DNA from: Lachnospiraceae bacterium
GTDB lineage: Bacteria; Bacillota; Clostridia; Lachnospirales; Lachnospiraceae
Assembly (NCBI GenBank): GCA_021153325.1
Contig: JAGKTQ010000009.1
Location: 11,823 to 75,822 of the forward strand
DNA: 64,000 nt
Reading direction: 5' to 3'
In this document: positions 40,272 to 49,204 of the stretch, piece after piece
How the letters are laid out: each line of letters starts with the position of its first letter
How positions within the stretch are numbered: position 1 is the first letter of the stretch
Position numbers and translations under genes: made by a program
Notes under the pieces: model-generated
What the model saw: the letters and a program-made list of their open reading frames with translations, nothing else
Database searches by the model: none
Told to the model about the DNA's origin: nothing

Positions 40272-40967
40272 ATGAGTGAAAAAGTATATAAAGTTTTATT
40301 TTTGGAAGATGAACCGACTATAAGGGAAGTATTAACGGAATATATGCTGATGTCCGGCTATGAAGTAACTGGAGCAGAGCGTGGCGATACGGCAATTGAG
40401 CTTTTGAAGGAGCAGATGTTTGATATCGCTGTTCTTGATATTATGGTGCCGGGAGTAGATGGTTTTGAAGTGCTGAAATACATACAGGCAAATTGTGCAC
40501 AGACGGCAGCGATCATGCTGACGGCATTGGAAGATGAGCAGACACAGGTAAAAGCCTTTAATTTATATGCAGATGATTATGTGATCAAGCCGGTTTCGCC
40601 GATCATTTTATTAAAACGCATGGAAACCATTTTGCGCCGTACAAGCAAATTGGTGAGCGATGGAGAGAAAGAGGAAACGGAATCGGGTCTGTGCTTAAAG
40701 GAAGAAGCGTATTGTGCTTTTTATGAAGGAAAGCAGCTGCCGCTTACTTTGAGTGAATATCTGCTGTTGCAAAAGCTCTATAAAGAACCGAACCGGGTAT
40801 TTACAAGAGAACAATTGATCTTGAGTATTTTTAATGAGGATTATATTGGAAACGACAGGATTATAGATGCACATGTAAAAAATCTCCGTAAAAAACTTCC
40901 GATAGCCTGCATCAAAACGGTGATCGGAGTAGGATATCAATTTGATAAGGAGGCGTTAGAACGGTGA
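40272..40967 (+). CDS. OmpR-family response regulator
   Basis: The 231-residue protein has a receiver domain (phosphoacceptor Asp56 in DIAVLDIMVPG, Thr in IMLTALEDE, Lys in YVIKPVSP) and a C-terminal winged helix (LTLSEYLLLQKLY, FTREQLILSIF, DAHVKNLRKKL, GVGYQFDKE). It should activate transcription at paired direct repeats. It overlaps the kinase gene by four bases. The TTCATA box occurs both here and before the ABC operon downstream. Confidence 0.93.
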   Translation: MSEKVYKVLFLEDEPTIREVLTEYMLMSGYEVTGAERGDTAIELLKEQMFDIAVLDIMVPGVDGFEVLKYIQANCAQTAAIMLTALEDEQTQVKAFNLYADDYVIKPVSPIILLKRMETILRRTSKLVSDGEKEETESGLCLKEEAYCAFYEGKQLPLTLSEYLLLQKLYKEPNRVFTREQLILSIFNEDYIGNDRIIDAHVKNLRKKLPIACIKTVIGVGYQFDKEALER

Positions 40968-42589
40968 AATTAGGACGGAAAAATCTTTTATACAGTATAC
41001 TTTTAGCTGGAATCATGATGCTGTTTTTGATCGGATATTTTATCTATATGCTACCGTCTCTGTATGTGAATTATTTGATGGAGCAAAATTTAAGAAGTAT
41101 TAGGGAACAACATAATTCCTATATGGAAAATGGAACTTATGAAGGGGTGTCAGTAAGAAGTCCTTCGGCATGCTTTTCCGTGGAAATACCAAAACAGGGA
41201 GAGAGCATTTTTATTACCGGCAAGTCATTTTCAGCAGAAATAACAGCGAAGGATGAAACATTAAAGCAGTTGTTTGAAAGTGGAAAAGAACTGATACGAA
41301 GTTATGAATCCACTGAAAAAGATGTAGAGGGAAAAAATAAGGAGCTTAAAAACATAGAGCAGGAAATGGGAGCTTGGATGGAGGACATGATGAGTCTTCT
41401 GAAAGAGAAAGCGGATTTACCGGTTGCTATAGATATTTTGTATTTGCAGGATGCGGGCAGCGAATACAAAAATGAAAACATGAAAGTACATGTATTTTCT
41501 GACACTATGCTGGTAATAGAGGCAAGTGCAGAAGATTCCGTGAACCAGTATACAAATTATGTGGCAGTAGAAAGCACAGAAGACAGTTTTGTGATTTCCA
41601 TGCTGCCTGTTATGACACCGGATATGAATGAAATCCGTCCAGTCGTTTTTAGCAGTTTACCGATGTTGGGGGCAGTTATTATACTGCTTGTACTTTTATT
41701 TTCACAAGTGTATTCCAAAGGAATCGTTTCCCCTATTGTACAGTTGGTGCATCACACAGAACATATGAAAGATGCAGATGACTTTGATGTAGCACCGCTT
41801 TCCGCTTCGAGGCATTGGAAAAGAAGAGAAGACGAGGTCGGCGAGCTTAGCCGTACGATGGATGAACTGTATGAACAGATCAAAGAAAGCTATCAGATAC
41901 TGGAAGAGAAAAATGAAGCCCTGGAAGAAGAAAATAAAAGACAGGAAGTCTTTCTGCGTGCGTCCTCTCATCAGTTGAAAACTCCGATTTCTGCCGCACT
42001 TTTATTAGTGGATGGGATGATAAATGAAATTGGAAAATACAAAGAGCGGGATGTTTATTTGCCAAAGGTAAAGGAGCAGCTTCTTTCTATGAGAAAGATG
42101 GTGGAAGATATTTTGTATTTGAACCATTGCAGTGAGCATATCCGTATGGAGCAAATAGAAGTTAGAAAGCTGTTAGAGAAAAAACTTTGTTCTTATCAGG
42201 TAGCGATTGTGGATAAGAGGCTTTTGGTAGAGATAAATGGACTTTCTGCTATGCAGATTCATACCGATGAGATGATGATTTCGCAGATCATAGATAATAT
42301 ATTATCCAATGCTGTGAAATATACACCTGTTGGAGAAAAGATAGAAATTTTAGTCAAAGACAAGGAAATACAAATTAGAAATAATGGTGTGAAGATCAAG
42401 GAGGACATTTTACCGCATGTTTTTGATCCGTTTGTCAGTGGTGATCAGGGAACCGGAAATCATGGACTCGGCTTATACATTGCTTCCTATTATGCAAAGA
42501 AGATAGGGGTGGAAATTTTTGTATGTAATGGGGAAAACAGCGTGGTAACAAAGATAGGTTTTCAAGAAAATGAAGTGATAACATCATAA
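40964..42589 (+). CDS. Sensor histidine kinase
   Basis: The 541-residue membrane kinase has TM1 (about residues 10-32), an outer domain (about 33-225), TM2 (about 226-250), HAMP, coiled coil, then HisKA with His336 in SSHQLKTPI and HATPase with DNILSNAVKY (N-box) and GTGNHGLGLY (G-box). It senses an external signal, possibly a peptide or membrane-active compound given the ABC transporter next door, and phosphorylates the regulator encoded upstream. Confidence 0.92.
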   Translation: MKLGRKNLLYSILLAGIMMLFLIGYFIYMLPSLYVNYLMEQNLRSIREQHNSYMENGTYEGVSVRSPSACFSVEIPKQGESIFITGKSFSAEITAKDETLKQLFESGKELIRSYESTEKDVEGKNKELKNIEQEMGAWMEDMMSLLKEKADLPVAIDILYLQDAGSEYKNENMKVHVFSDTMLVIEASAEDSVNQYTNYVAVESTEDSFVISMLPVMTPDMNEIRPVVFSSLPMLGAVIILLVLLFSQVYSKGIVSPIVQLVHHTEHMKDADDFDVAPLSASRHWKRREDEVGELSRTMDELYEQIKESYQILEEKNEALEEENKRQEVFLRASSHQLKTPISAALLLVDGMINEIGKYKERDVYLPKVKEQLLSMRKMVEDILYLNHCSEHIRMEQIEVRKLLEKKLCSYQVAIVDKRLLVEINGLSAMQIHTDEMMISQIIDNILSNAVKYTPVGEKIEILVKDKEIQIRNNGVKIKEDILPHVFDPFVSGDQGTGNHGLGLYIASYYAKKIGVEIFVCNGENSVVTKIGFQENEVITS

Positions 42590-42604
42590 AATCTGTATAG
42601 AACT

Positions 42605-42647
42605 TTCACGCAGTCTTCATAAGAAATTCATATGGGTTTGTTATGCT
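42605..42647 (+). promoter_or_regulatory. Response-regulator box and promoter of ABC operon
   Basis: TTCATA at 42616-42621 and 42627-42632 (11-bp period) precede a TATGCT -10 box at 42642-42647; a third partial box, TTCACG, lies a further 11 bp upstream at 42605-42610. The arrangement duplicates that before the response-regulator gene. Confidence 0.75.
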
Positions 42648-42685
42648 CATTACAGTTAAAAAATAACAAATAAGGGAGAGAAATT

Positions 42686-43573
42686 ATGCTGTTATCAATT
42701 CAAAATTTGACTGTGCGTTACGGGCAGGATGTTGCGCTTTCCATTCAACAGCCTATCGCGATCGAAACGGGAGACAGAGTAGGTGTGATCGGTTCTAATG
42801 GTGCCGGAAAATCAACGCTGATCAAAAGTATTTTGGGACTTGTCAATTATCAGGGAACAATCCGGACACAGCTTACGCCGGAGCAGATTGCTGCACATAT
42901 GCAATTTAATGAGTATACCGATGCTATGCCTGTCAAATATGTGATGGAGGCAATACTAAATACAAAGATTTCTAAAAATCAAAAGTTGCAGGAGCTGATT
43001 CAATACTTTGAGTTTGAAGATTGTCTGCGGAAAAAATACACCAAATTGTCAGGAGGACAGAAGCAGAGATTTACGATCATTATGGTAATGATGCAGGAAG
43101 CACCGCTTACTTTTTATGATGAGGTGACTTCAGGACTGGATTTTGAAACAAGACAGAAGCTGGTAGAAAAGCTGGTGAACTGGTACAAAGAAAAAGAGTC
43201 CAGCCTGTGTATTGTTTCTCATTATTATGAGGAATTGGAGCAGCTTGCTAATAAACTGTTGATTTTGGATAAGGGAAGAGTCATCGACTATGGGGAAAAA
43301 GGAGAATTGTTCACCAAATACTGTGGCAGGGCAGTGCTGATCATTGATCGTACGAAAGAAAATGAAAAGTTAGTGCAAAATTATAAGAAACTTGCATCAC
43401 CGGCTCATTTGATCGCACTTTCCTGTGAGTCTGAAGAGCAGGAAAAGGAAATTACGAACTTGTTTTTAAAACATAATATGAATTATAAGAGAAGCAACAG
43501 TGATATTGAGATCATGTATATTAATGCAAAAGAAAGCTATGAAAAAACGGAGGGAAAATCCTATGCAAAATAA
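42686..43573 (+). CDS. ABC transporter ATP-binding protein
   Basis: The 295-residue ATPase shows Walker A (GSNGAGKST), signature (LSGGQKQRF), Walker B ending in YDEVTSGLD (Val where most have Pro) and the H-loop IVSHYYEE. The C-terminal extension of about 80 residues is typical of ATPases paired with ABC-2 permeases in antibiotic-peptide export or immunity. GGGAGAG precedes the ATG. It overlaps the permease gene by 11 bases and lies under the TTCATA box. Confidence 0.9.
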   Translation: MLLSIQNLTVRYGQDVALSIQQPIAIETGDRVGVIGSNGAGKSTLIKSILGLVNYQGTIRTQLTPEQIAAHMQFNEYTDAMPVKYVMEAILNTKISKNQKLQELIQYFEFEDCLRKKYTKLSGGQKQRFTIIMVMMQEAPLTFYDEVTSGLDFETRQKLVEKLVNWYKEKESSLCIVSHYYEELEQLANKLLILDKGRVIDYGEKGELFTKYCGRAVLIIDRTKENEKLVQNYKKLASPAHLIALSCESEEQEKEITNLFLKHNMNYKRSNSDIEIMYINAKESYEKTEGKSYAK

Positions 43574-44345
43574 GAAAAGAAAACTCATATCTTTACAAAT
43601 GATACAGTTTGAACTTCGGAAAACAATAGGAAATCCTTATGTGCACATTTTTGGTGTTGGTTTTCCAATCTTGCTTGTAAATATAATAGCCCATTCTATC
43701 GCAACGGAAATTACAGATGAGGCGATGCTTTCTATGATAATCACAACGCTCTTTTTAGGAATAGGAACGATTATTCCATTAGCGACTGTACTGATGGGAT
43801 ATGGGGTATCCAGAGCACAGGAACTGGAAAAGGGGATTCCACAGAGAATGGAATTATTTGGAATAAAGACCAGAACCGCTTTGTGTAATAGAGTTGTTGC
43901 AGAAGGAATCTTTATGATATTTGCATTTTGTATCTATTTTGGCGTTGGCTATTTGTGTCTGGATCTGGAAGTGCCGGTGGTATCGGGAGTATTACTTTAT
44001 ATTGTGTGCATTTTGGCATTGAGCGGAATTGTATTTTGTTTAGCTTATGCGATTGCTACTATATTTAAAAAATTTGGTGTTACTTACTGTATTACGATGC
44101 TAATCTACTTTGCAATCATGATTTTTAGTGGTATGATGGGAATATCTTATGACAGTATGTCGGGCGGTATGCAGGCAGTTGCAAAGCTCCTTCCTACGAC
44201 TTATATTAACAACGACTTTTACACGGTATGGGTAGGGGAAAGCTATAATTTTGTACCTATGGTACAGTCTTATCTGTTTTTTGCAGCAGTAGCTGGAATT
44301 ATGCTATTTATTGCTATAAAACGTACCGCAAGAAAACTGCATTAA
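43563..44345 (+). CDS. ABC-2 type permease
   Basis: The 260-residue membrane protein has about six hydrophobic segments, with IFSGMMGISYDSM in the last loop, typical of ABC-2 exporters. The ATG at 43563 lies inside the end of the ATPase gene and follows GGAGGGAAA; the ORF extends upstream to 43500 without homology. With the ATPase it forms an exporter or a self-protection pump controlled by the two-component system. Confidence 0.85.
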   Translation: MQNKKRKLISLQMIQFELRKTIGNPYVHIFGVGFPILLVNIIAHSIATEITDEAMLSMIITTLFLGIGTIIPLATVLMGYGVSRAQELEKGIPQRMELFGIKTRTALCNRVVAEGIFMIFAFCIYFGVGYLCLDLEVPVVSGVLLYIVCILALSGIVFCLAYAIATIFKKFGVTYCITMLIYFAIMIFSGMMGISYDSMSGGMQAVAKLLPTTYINNDFYTVWVGESYNFVPMVQSYLFFAAVAGIMLFIAIKRTARKLH

Positions 44346-44373
44346 TAATAAAGAAACAATTGGGGGAATACCA

Positions 44374-45744
44374 ATGGAACGATTAGGGAAATATACAGTT
44401 CGTATTGTGAATGCGTTTTTTATTTTTTGTGTTGCAAATATCTATCCTTTAGCTGCATTAAAGTGGCATATTTGGATTTGGGGATTGTTCTTAGCAGCGT
44501 TTTTATTTCTCAATATAAGACCTGCGCTTTATACTGGGAAAATCAGGATCAAGAGATTAAAGACCTGTCAGAACGGCTGTGAACTTTTAGGGTTGTTTTT
44601 GGCAACTACAGTGCTTTCCATCCTGTTCCAACTGTTAGGTATCTTTGGACAGTTGGATTATGTGGGAGAGGCTGCATTGTTTGCCGAATTAAATGGATGG
44701 GCGGATTGGCTCATAAATATTTTACTTGTTATTGTGGTCGAGGCAATTGTATTTTGGAATGGTATTATTCGTGTTTATACAACTTCGGCTCAGCTTGGAA
44801 TTAAATGGAGGGTTATTGGAATCATCTGCGGATGGATTCCGATAGCCCATTTGGTGGCTTTACATAAAATTATGAATGTAGCTTCTGCTGAGGTAAAGGC
44901 GGAAGATGAAAAAGCATTGCTGGATGAAACACGTAGGGAAGAACAGATTTGTGCCACAAAATATCCGATCCTTATGGTACATGGTGTCTTCTTTCGTGAT
45001 TTTCGCTATTTCAATTACTGGGGTAGAATTCCGGAAGCACTGCAGAAAAATGGAGCAATTGTTTATTATGGAAATCATCAGTCTGCGTCATCGGTGGCAG
45101 ATTCCGGGCAGGAACTGTTTGATAGAATCAAGGAAATTGTAAGAGAAACTGGCTGCGAAAAGGTAAATATCATTGCCCATTCCAAAGGTGGACTGGATTG
45201 CCGTTATGCCCTTTCCAAGCTGGGAGCTGCTCCTTTTGTGGCATCGCTTACTACGATCAATACTCCGCACAGAGGATGTGAATTTGCGGATTATCTGTTA
45301 TCCAAAATACCACAGGGACAGCAGGAAGCGGTGGCAAAGACATACAATGCAGCCTTGAAAAAAATGGGAGATCATAATCCTGACTTTTTGTCAGCTGTCT
45401 ATGATCTAACGGCAGATTCCTGTAGAAAATTAAATGAAAGCACACCGGATGTAGCGGGTGTGTATTATCAAAGTGTGGGTTCCTGTATGCGCGTGGCACG
45501 AGGAGGCAGATTCCCACTCAATATGACACATGCACTCGTGCAATATTTTGATGGGGAAAATGACGGTCTGGTAGGAAAGGAATCTTTTCCATGGGGAGCT
45601 AATTTCCGCTATCTTACTATAAAAGGCAATCGAGGCATTTCGCATGGAGACATGATCGATCTGAACCGTGAGAACTTTCCGGAATTTGATGTGCGTGAAT
45701 TTTATGTACAGCTTGTGAAGGAGTTGAAAGAGCGAGGATTTTAA
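44374..45744 (+). CDS. Membrane-linked alpha/beta hydrolase (lipase-like)
   Basis: The 456-residue protein begins with about five hydrophobic segments (residues 10-165), followed by an alpha/beta hydrolase domain: ILMVHGVFFRD (oxyanion region), nucleophile Ser in NIIAHSKGGLDCRYAL, acid Asp in FDGENDGLV and His in NRGISHGDMID. It resembles triacylglycerol-lipase-like esterases with a membrane domain. It starts 28 bases after the permease gene with a GGGGGAAT ribosome binding site, so it is probably in the same regulon. Confidence 0.8.
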   Translation: MERLGKYTVRIVNAFFIFCVANIYPLAALKWHIWIWGLFLAAFLFLNIRPALYTGKIRIKRLKTCQNGCELLGLFLATTVLSILFQLLGIFGQLDYVGEAALFAELNGWADWLINILLVIVVEAIVFWNGIIRVYTTSAQLGIKWRVIGIICGWIPIAHLVALHKIMNVASAEVKAEDEKALLDETRREEQICATKYPILMVHGVFFRDFRYFNYWGRIPEALQKNGAIVYYGNHQSASSVADSGQELFDRIKEIVRETGCEKVNIIAHSKGGLDCRYALSKLGAAPFVASLTTINTPHRGCEFADYLLSKIPQGQQEAVAKTYNAALKKMGDHNPDFLSAVYDLTADSCRKLNESTPDVAGVYYQSVGSCMRVARGGRFPLNMTHALVQYFDGENDGLVGKESFPWGANFRYLTIKGNRGISHGDMIDLNRENFPEFDVREFYVQLVKELKERGF

Positions 45745-45970
45745 AGGGGATGAATTTGGGCTACATAGATGAACAAAAGAGTTGAATAATTTTCGCTTAT
45801 TTTCTTGAAAAGTTGTACAAAAAGAACAAAAAACAGCAATAATTACGTGGAAAATTAGAAAAAATAATGTAAAAATATGTAGATTGTGGTATTATATTGT
45901 TATGAGTGGTTGAACGACCAGAACAGATGAAAATCTGCAAATAAAATTGTACAAAGAAAGGAAGATAAAC
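45745..45970. other. Intergenic region before binding-protein gene
   Basis: It is AT-rich, with TATTAT and TATATT hexamers around 45888-45898 as possible -10 elements. There is no terminator hairpin with a T-run that I can identify and no ORF. Confidence 0.35.
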
Positions 45971-47254
45971 GTGAAAAAGAGAATACTTGCATTAATGCTG
46001 ATCATGACGGTACTTTGTATGAGTTTAGCTGGATGTGGCAGTACAGCACAGACCGGGACCACAGAAGCAGAGACAAATGCGCAGTCGAAAAGTGAAAGCG
46101 GACAAACAGAGGATGGAGTTGTCAGATTGACTGTATGGGCAGAAGAAGAGGATTGGGATACGTTGAATAAGATGATTGCCAGCTTCGAAGAAGAGTATGC
46201 AGGGGAAGCGGAATTTGAAATTACCCTTGTACAACAGTCTGGTGCGGAGGTAAAAGACATACTTTTAAGTGATGTTTATAATGGAGCAGATGTTTTCTCC
46301 TTTGCGGATGACAATCTGAACTCTTTAGTAGCAGGAGGTGCATTGGCACCAGTACCGAATGCAGATGAGGTACGGGCAGCTAATATAGAAGAAGCAACGA
46401 ACGCAGCATCTATCAACGGCACCTTGTATGCATATCCGATGACCGCGGATAATGGTTATTTCATGTATTATGACAAACGCTACTTCACAGAAGAAGATGT
46501 TCAGACATTAGATGGCATGTTGGCAGTAGCGGAAGCAAATGAAAAGAAAATTACAATGGACTGGACTTCCGGCTGGTATTTATATGCATTCTTTGGTAAT
46601 ACCGGTTTGGATTTTGGTATTAATGACGATGGTGTCACAAACCATTGTAACTGGAATACAACAGAGGGTTCTGTGAAAGGAACGGATATTGCACAGGCAA
46701 TGCTTGATATAGCTGCAAGTCCTGGATTTGAAAATGCTGGAGATGACAGACTGTTATCCGGTGCACAGGATGGTAGTGTCATTGCAGGTGTCAGTGGTGT
46801 TTGGAATGAGGTAGCGATCAGAGAAGCGTGGGGTGACAATTACGGTGCAGTGAAGCTTCCTACTTATACATGTGCTGGAGAGCAGATTCAGATGGCTTCC
46901 TTTACTGGTTATAAAATGATGGGTGTTAATTATTACTCTGAAAATAAAGAGTGGGCATTAAAACTTGCAGACTGGCTTACAAATGAAGAAAATCAGACTC
47001 TTCGTTTTACAGAAAGAAGTCAGGGACCTTCTAATATTAATGCAGCAGCGTCAGATGAAGTAACTAAAGTACCAGCAATTCAGGCAGTTATTGCACAGTC
47101 AGAATTTGGTGTCCTTCAAAGAGTTGGTAACAGCTATTGGGCAGCAATGACAGAATTTGGAGAAATGATGGCAGCAGGTAATCCGTCAGGAATGGATTTA
47201 CAGGAGATTATGGATTCACTGGTAGCGGATATTACGGCATCTTCGGTACAGTAA
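45971..47254 (+). CDS. Extracellular solute-binding lipoprotein (sugar type)
   Basis: The 427-residue protein starts with GTG 45971 after AAAGGAAG. It has a lipoprotein signal (LIMTVLCMSLAGCGSTAQ), a linker and a type 1 extracellular binding domain (VRLTVWAEEEDWDTLNKMI, then MAFDG-like AYPMTADNGYFMYYDKRYF), as in maltose-type binding proteins. No ABC permease or ATPase genes follow; instead a chemoreceptor gene starts 22 bases later. It may present a sugar to that receptor, or share an MalF/G system encoded elsewhere. Confidence 0.88.
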   Translation: MKKRILALMLIMTVLCMSLAGCGSTAQTGTTEAETNAQSKSESGQTEDGVVRLTVWAEEEDWDTLNKMIASFEEEYAGEAEFEITLVQQSGAEVKDILLSDVYNGADVFSFADDNLNSLVAGGALAPVPNADEVRAANIEEATNAASINGTLYAYPMTADNGYFMYYDKRYFTEEDVQTLDGMLAVAEANEKKITMDWTSGWYLYAFFGNTGLDFGINDDGVTNHCNWNTTEGSVKGTDIAQAMLDIAASPGFENAGDDRLLSGAQDGSVIAGVSGVWNEVAIREAWGDNYGAVKLPTYTCAGEQIQMASFTGYKMMGVNYYSENKEWALKLADWLTNEENQTLRFTERSQGPSNINAAASDEVTKVPAIQAVIAQSEFGVLQRVGNSYWAAMTEFGEMMAAGNPSGMDLQEIMDSLVADITASSVQ

Positions 47255-47276
47255 TGGATAACAGGAGGACGCACAG

Positions 47277-49013
47277 ATGAAAAAGAAGAAAGGTTATTTG
47301 AGCATTAAGATCATTATTTTAGTGCCAGTATTTATTTTAGGATTTGTATCCATTATTTCAAATATTACAGCAATTTCTAACATTCGAAATGTAAATGCAA
47401 ATGCTTCGGAAATTGCAGATGAATATATGGTAAGCATTTCGAAACTTGGTTCTATACAGGAGCAGACACAGGGAATCCACAGACTTGCTTTATCGCATAT
47501 TATCGCGACTGACTTGGATACTATGATTTCGTTGGTAGAAATCATACGAGCAGAGCAGGATGAGTTGGATGCATTATTAGCGGATTATGAGCAGTATTTG
47601 ATGGAAGAAGATCGTGCGACATATGAACAGTTGCTTGATAATTATGAAAATTTCAAATATCAGATCGGTAATCTGATGGCATTCAGTGGAAGTGGAGATA
47701 ATGAAGCTGCTTATGCATGTGCAAATGGAGATCTTGCAACTTATGGTACAGCAATGCAGGCAAACATTGATACCATGATCGCTTCAGCAAACACAGCAGC
47801 TGGAGAAGTAAGAGATCAGCTTTCAGCAGTGTATAAAAGTTCTCTTTTAGGAAATACGATTACCATTGGAGTCAGTGTTTTAGCATTGGCATTCGCATTG
47901 TTCAGCGTAATGTATAAAGTTATTCGTCCACTTACAAAGACAAAACGTGAAATTACAGATATTATTAAGGACATTGATAATAGAGAAGGCGATCTGACGA
48001 AGAGAGTATCTATTCTTTCTAATGATGAAATTGCAGCTTTGGGAAATGGTATCAACCTGTTCATGGGTAAATTACAGGATATCTTCAAGATGATCACAGC
48101 AAATTCTAAGAAGATGGAAGAAGTTGTAAACGAAGTTTTGGAAAGTGTGACAACATCGAATGGTAGTGTATCGGATCTTTCTGCTTTGACCGAAGAACTT
48201 GCAGCAACTATGCAGGAAATGTCCGCAAATGCTTCTTTGATCAATGCAAATGCAGAATCTGTAAAAGATGAAGTAAATGCAATTGCAGAAAGAACAAATG
48301 AGATCAACGAATATACAAAAGAAATGAAGGAACACGCAGATGGTATGGAAAATACAGCACGTTCCAACATGGAATCTACCAGTGTGAAGGTTAGTGAAAT
48401 TCTTACAGTACTGAATAGAGCAATCGAAGATAGTGACAGCGTAAGTCAGGTTAACACATTAACAAACGATATTTTAAATATTGCAAGTCAGACGAACTTA
48501 CTTGCACTCAATGCTTCTATTGAGGCAGCAAGAGCAGGAGAAGCCGGAAAAGGTTTTGCAGTAGTTGCAACAGAAATCAGCCAGCTTGCTTCTGCGAGCC
48601 AGGCAGCTGCTAACCGTATTCAGCAGATCAACAGTGTAGTAACAGCAGCAGTACATAACCTTGCCGATAATGCAACCGGTCTTGTAAATTATATGAATGA
48701 TTCCATTTTACCGGAATTTGAATCCTTCGTAGAATCCGGAAGTGAATATAAGAAAAATGCTACTTATATTGAAAACGTTATGGATGAATTTAAGGAAAAA
48801 ACAGACAGCTTACAAAAAGCAATGCAGGAAATCGCAGGTTCTATCAACACAATTGCAAATGCAATTGAAGAAGGCGTAAATGGTGTAAGTAGTGCAGCAG
48901 ACAGTACACAGGTACTTGTTGGTGATATGGAAAATATTACACAACATATGGATGATAACCAGTCCATCGCTGCAGCCCTGAAACGTGAAACAGAAGTATT
49001 TAAGAAATTATAG
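47277..49013 (+). CDS. Methyl-accepting chemotaxis protein
   Basis: The 578-residue receptor has TM1 (about residues 9-32), a four-helix-bundle ectodomain of about 155 residues, TM2 (about 187-212), HAMP (YKVIRPLTKTKREITDII) and the signalling hairpin (NIASQTNLLALNASIEAARAGEAGKG, tip present). It controls flagellar rotation through CheW/CheA. The upstream gene is a solute-binding protein with no transporter, suggesting indirect sensing via the bound lipoprotein. GGAGG precedes the ATG. Confidence 0.95.
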   Translation: MKKKKGYLSIKIIILVPVFILGFVSIISNITAISNIRNVNANASEIADEYMVSISKLGSIQEQTQGIHRLALSHIIATDLDTMISLVEIIRAEQDELDALLADYEQYLMEEDRATYEQLLDNYENFKYQIGNLMAFSGSGDNEAAYACANGDLATYGTAMQANIDTMIASANTAAGEVRDQLSAVYKSSLLGNTITIGVSVLALAFALFSVMYKVIRPLTKTKREITDIIKDIDNREGDLTKRVSILSNDEIAALGNGINLFMGKLQDIFKMITANSKKMEEVVNEVLESVTTSNGSVSDLSALTEELAATMQEMSANASLINANAESVKDEVNAIAERTNEINEYTKEMKEHADGMENTARSNMESTSVKVSEILTVLNRAIEDSDSVSQVNTLTNDILNIASQTNLLALNASIEAARAGEAGKGFAVVATEISQLASASQAAANRIQQINSVVTAAVHNLADNATGLVNYMNDSILPEFESFVESGSEYKKNATYIENVMDEFKEKTDSLQKAMQEIAGSINTIANAIEEGVNGVSSAADSTQVLVGDMENITQHMDDNQSIAAALKRETEVFKKL

Positions 49014-49040
49014 GAAAAGAGAATACTTAGATTTAGAAAG

Positions 49041-49069
49041 TGCCACTGTAAAAGCAGTGGCATTTTTTT
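49041..49069 (+). terminator. Terminator after chemoreceptor gene
   Basis: TGCCACTG at 49041-49048 pairs with CAGTGGCA at 49055-49062, followed by seven Ts. Confidence 0.88.
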
Positions 49070-49204
49070 AAGAAAAAAATAAGAAAGGAATGAAAAAAAG
49101 CAGTTGAAGTGATTCCTCAACAATGCTACAGTTAAATGCGGACAGTTTTTATCAAAACTTTTAGCGACAGATAAATATCTATAAAAGGAAAACGGAGGAG
49201 TACT

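Noticed and set aside
49101..49204. Possible TTCATA-type regulator box before the MBOAT gene
   Set aside because: No pair with 11-bp spacing is present, so the two-component regulon is not extended to this gene.
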